A stretch of DNA of 64,000 nucleotides. Origin: an uncultured Lutibacter sp. GTDB taxonomy: Bacteria > Bacteroidota > Bacteroidia > Flavobacteriales > Flavobacteriaceae. Under the pieces are notes generated by a model. It was not told the origin of the DNA. It made no database searches and was given only the letters and a program-made list of their open reading frames with translations. The stretch covers positions 620,001 to 684,000 of the forward strand of contig NZ_CANLZZ010000001.1 of NCBI RefSeq assembly GCF_947495725.1, written 5' to 3'. Positions 62,368-64,000 of this stretch are shown piece by piece; the stretch's first letter is position 1; each line of letters opens with the position of its first letter. Both the position numbers and the translations under genes were made by a program.

Positions 62368-63705
62368 TTAGATTACTCCTAAATCTAACATCGAATCTGC
62401 GACCTTAATAAAACCAGCAATATTTGCACCTTTTACATAGTTGATATAACCATCTTCTTCGGTTCCATATTTTTCACAAGCTGTATGAATTGAAGCCATA
62501 ATTTGATGTAATTTAGCATCAACTTCTTCTTTTGTCCAGTTTAATTTCATGGCATTTTGCGACATTTCAAGTCCAGAAACCGCAACTCCACCTGCATTTG
62601 CTGCTTTTCCAGGAGCAAATGGTATTTTGTTGTTGTGAAATACATCAATAGCTTCTGGAGTACATCCCATATTGGAAACCTCAGCAATGTACTGAACTCC
62701 ATTAGCAACTAATTGTGCCGCATCTTCACCGTTCAATTCGTTTTGAATTGCAGATGGCATTGCAATATCACAAGGTACTTCCCAAGGTTTTTTCCCTGGG
62801 AAAAATTCAGCTTCTGGAAATTCTTCAACATACGGAGAAACAATATCATTATTAGATGCTCTTAAAGCTAATAGATAATCTATTTTATTTTCATCTAAAC
62901 CATCTTTGTCATATACATATCCATCAGGTCCAGAAATTGTTACTACTTTACCTCCAAGTTCGGTAACTTTTAAAGCCACACCCCAAGTTACGTTTCCAAA
63001 ACCCGATAAACAAATTGTTTTTCCTTCAAAAGAATCGTTCTTCGTTTTTAACATATCTTGTGTAAAATACGTCGCTCCAAAACCTGTTGCTTCCGGACGA
63101 ATTAATGAGCCTCCCCAATTTAAACCTTTACCAGTTAAAACACCTGCATTTTCTTGTTGTAACTTTTTGTACATTCCGTACATAAAGCCAATTTCTCTAC
63201 CTCCCGTTCCAATATCTCCCGCAGGAACATCGGTACTTGGTCCAATTACACGCCAAAGTTCTAACATAAACGCCTGACAAAAACGCATAATCTCGTTATC
63301 CGATTTTCCTTTTGGGTTAAAATCAGATCCTCCTTTTCCACCACCCATTGGCAATGTTGTTAAGGCATTTTTAAAAATTTGTTCAAACCCTAAAAACTTA
63401 AGAATACTTAAATTTACACTTGGATGTAAACGAATTCCTCCTTTATATGGCCCAATTGCGTTATTAAATTGAACCCTGTGTCCTAAATTCACCTGAACAT
63501 TCCCTTCATCATCTAGCCAAGCTACTCTAAAAGTTAATATTCTATCTGGTTCAACCAAACGTTCAATAATTTTTGCTGCCTCGTACTGTGGGTTTTCGTT
63601 GTATATTGTTTCAATAGACTCTAATACCTCATGCACTGCTTGTAAGTACTCCTTTTCACCAGGATGTTTGGTTTCAAGATTTGTTAATATTTCTTGTACA
63701 TTCAT
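62368..63705 (-). CDS. gdhA: NADP-specific glutamate dehydrogenase
   Basis: The 445-residue enzyme aminates 2-oxoglutarate with ammonia and NADPH. It has KGGIRLHPSVN, the catalytic GGGKGGSDFNPKGKS, PAGDIGTGGREIGFMYG and the Rossmann region CLSGFGNVTWG. Length matches the hexameric NADP-type (about 445). The start at 63705 is an ATG. The palindromic copy C lies beyond its stop. Confidence 0.96.
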   Translation of the reverse strand: MNVQEILTNLETKHPGEKEYLQAVHEVLESIETIYNENPQYEAAKIIERLVEPDRILTFRVAWLDDEGNVQVNLGHRVQFNNAIGPYKGGIRLHPSVNLSILKFLGFEQIFKNALTTLPMGGGKGGSDFNPKGKSDNEIMRFCQAFMLELWRVIGPSTDVPAGDIGTGGREIGFMYGMYKKLQQENAGVLTGKGLNWGGSLIRPEATGFGATYFTQDMLKTKNDSFEGKTICLSGFGNVTWGVALKVTELGGKVVTISGPDGYVYDKDGLDENKIDYLLALRASNNDIVSPYVEEFPEAEFFPGKKPWEVPCDIAMPSAIQNELNGEDAAQLVANGVQYIAEVSNMGCTPEAIDVFHNNKIPFAPGKAANAGGVAVSGLEMSQNAMKLNWTKEEVDAKLHQIMASIHTACEKYGTEEDGYINYVKGANIAGFIKVADSMLDLGVI

Positions 63706-63758
63706 AATTTACTGTTATTACCTATTAAAATTAATTTTTTTATTTATCATATTTAGTA

Positions 63759-64000
63759 TTACATAAAACCATCTGGAGGTAAATCATCTATTAATTGTTC
63801 TAATGAAACCTCTTTTTCTTTTGGTTTTATTCCTTCTTTATAAATTGCTGCTTTGTTGCTTTTTCCTTCAATTATAACGTGCAACGGATGTTTAAATTGA
63901 ATATGTCTTAAATATGTATCTTCATATACAGCTTCTTGGTTGTTTAAATAATCCAAATCGAAAAAACCATCTCCAATTGAAGGGTTAATGGTTAAATACC
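63759..64000 (-). CDS. Unidentified protein, C-terminal part (truncated by window edge)
   Basis: The minus-strand frame is open to the right edge; about 80 C-terminal residues are visible (start NPSIGDGFFDLDYLNNQEAV..., end PPDGFM). It is polar, with a middle HVIIEGKSNKAAIY strand. I do not recognise it. The TTG at 63956 is not a credible start because the frame continues. Confidence 0.55.
   Translation of the reverse strand, partial: YLTINPSIGDGFFDLDYLNNQEAVYEDTYLRHIQFKHPLHVIIEGKSNKAAIYKEGIKPKEKEVSLEQLIDDLPPDGFM

Noticed and set aside
62906-63277. 123-residue plus-strand frame inside gdhA
   Set aside because: Antisense to a well-supported gdhA; no independent motifs.
1-64000. Search for CRISPR arrays, rRNA, insertion sequences and prophage genes
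   Set aside because: No spaced repeats with unique spacers, no rRNA-like segments, no transposase or phage structural motifs were found.

Overview
The window is A+T-rich chromosomal DNA from a member of the Bacteroidota, most likely family Flavobacteriaceae. The evidence is the gliding-motility lipoprotein GldH, a RicT-GldH-PBP1A operon, a DUF4837 lipoprotein, a FecI/FecR/TonB-receptor locus, many lipoproteins with Cys lipoboxes, few Shine-Dalgarno sites, and promoters of the TTG / TAnnTTTG type. The genus cannot be fixed from this sequence alone. No rRNA, CRISPR array, prophage or insertion sequence is visible. One tRNA gene, tRNA-Cys(GCA), is present.

Layout. 1-7.1 kb holds a truncated PaaE-like reductase, a LysE exporter, a YwbE protein, an M1 peptidase, a subtilase lipoprotein, an MBL hydrolase, tRNA-Cys and folB. 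7.2-9.0 kb is glnS. 9.1-16.3 kb is a three-gene operon of large exported proteins: a Cys-patterned repeat protein, a DUF11-type repeat protein and a barrel/OmpA protein. It ends at a strong terminator. 16.3-20.2 kb has three small lipoproteins, then a separate polytopic membrane protein, a LytS-type kinase and a LytTR regulator. 20.3-30.6 kb is a minus-strand envelope block: DUF4837, LysM lytic transglycosylase, OmpA lipoprotein, exonuclease III, acyl-CoA ligase, PBP1A, GldH and RicT. 30.7-41.5 kb is mainly housekeeping: ferredoxin plus U32 protein, asd, thioredoxin, DoxX, prolyl oligopeptidase, an interrupted nitrobindin-like gene, a GreA-like protein, ATP-grasp, a YfcC transporter and a TIGR01212 radical SAM protein.

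41.5-48.9 kb is an extracytoplasmic-sigma locus. An ECF sigma factor, FecR and a TonB receptor with an STN domain lie on the plus strand. A DUF4382 lipoprotein, an outer-membrane barrel and a repeat lipoprotein are divergent. An identical bipartite motif, AGGGTAA-N11-GTTGTC, precedes both fecR and the DUF4382 gene, so this is a probable small autoregulated sigma regulon.

49-58.5 kb carries a saccharopine-dehydrogenase-like gene, two paralogous membrane proteins, and a TetR gene plus an MBL/NAPE-PLD-like gene that share a 16-bp near-palindromic operator. Further on are a radical SAM gene, an SDR, a cupin lipoprotein, a nitroreductase relic, an AraC regulator and dinB. 58.5-64 kb holds an M18 aminopeptidase, a cluster of small orphan genes that includes a possible toxin-tip/immunity pair bracketed by ~108-bp direct repeats, an exported glutaredoxin-like protein, gdhA and an unidentified truncated gene. 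Dispersed palindromic elements (TGTCATTCTGAA...) recur between genes at about 37.4, 53.1, 54.1 and 62.3 kb.
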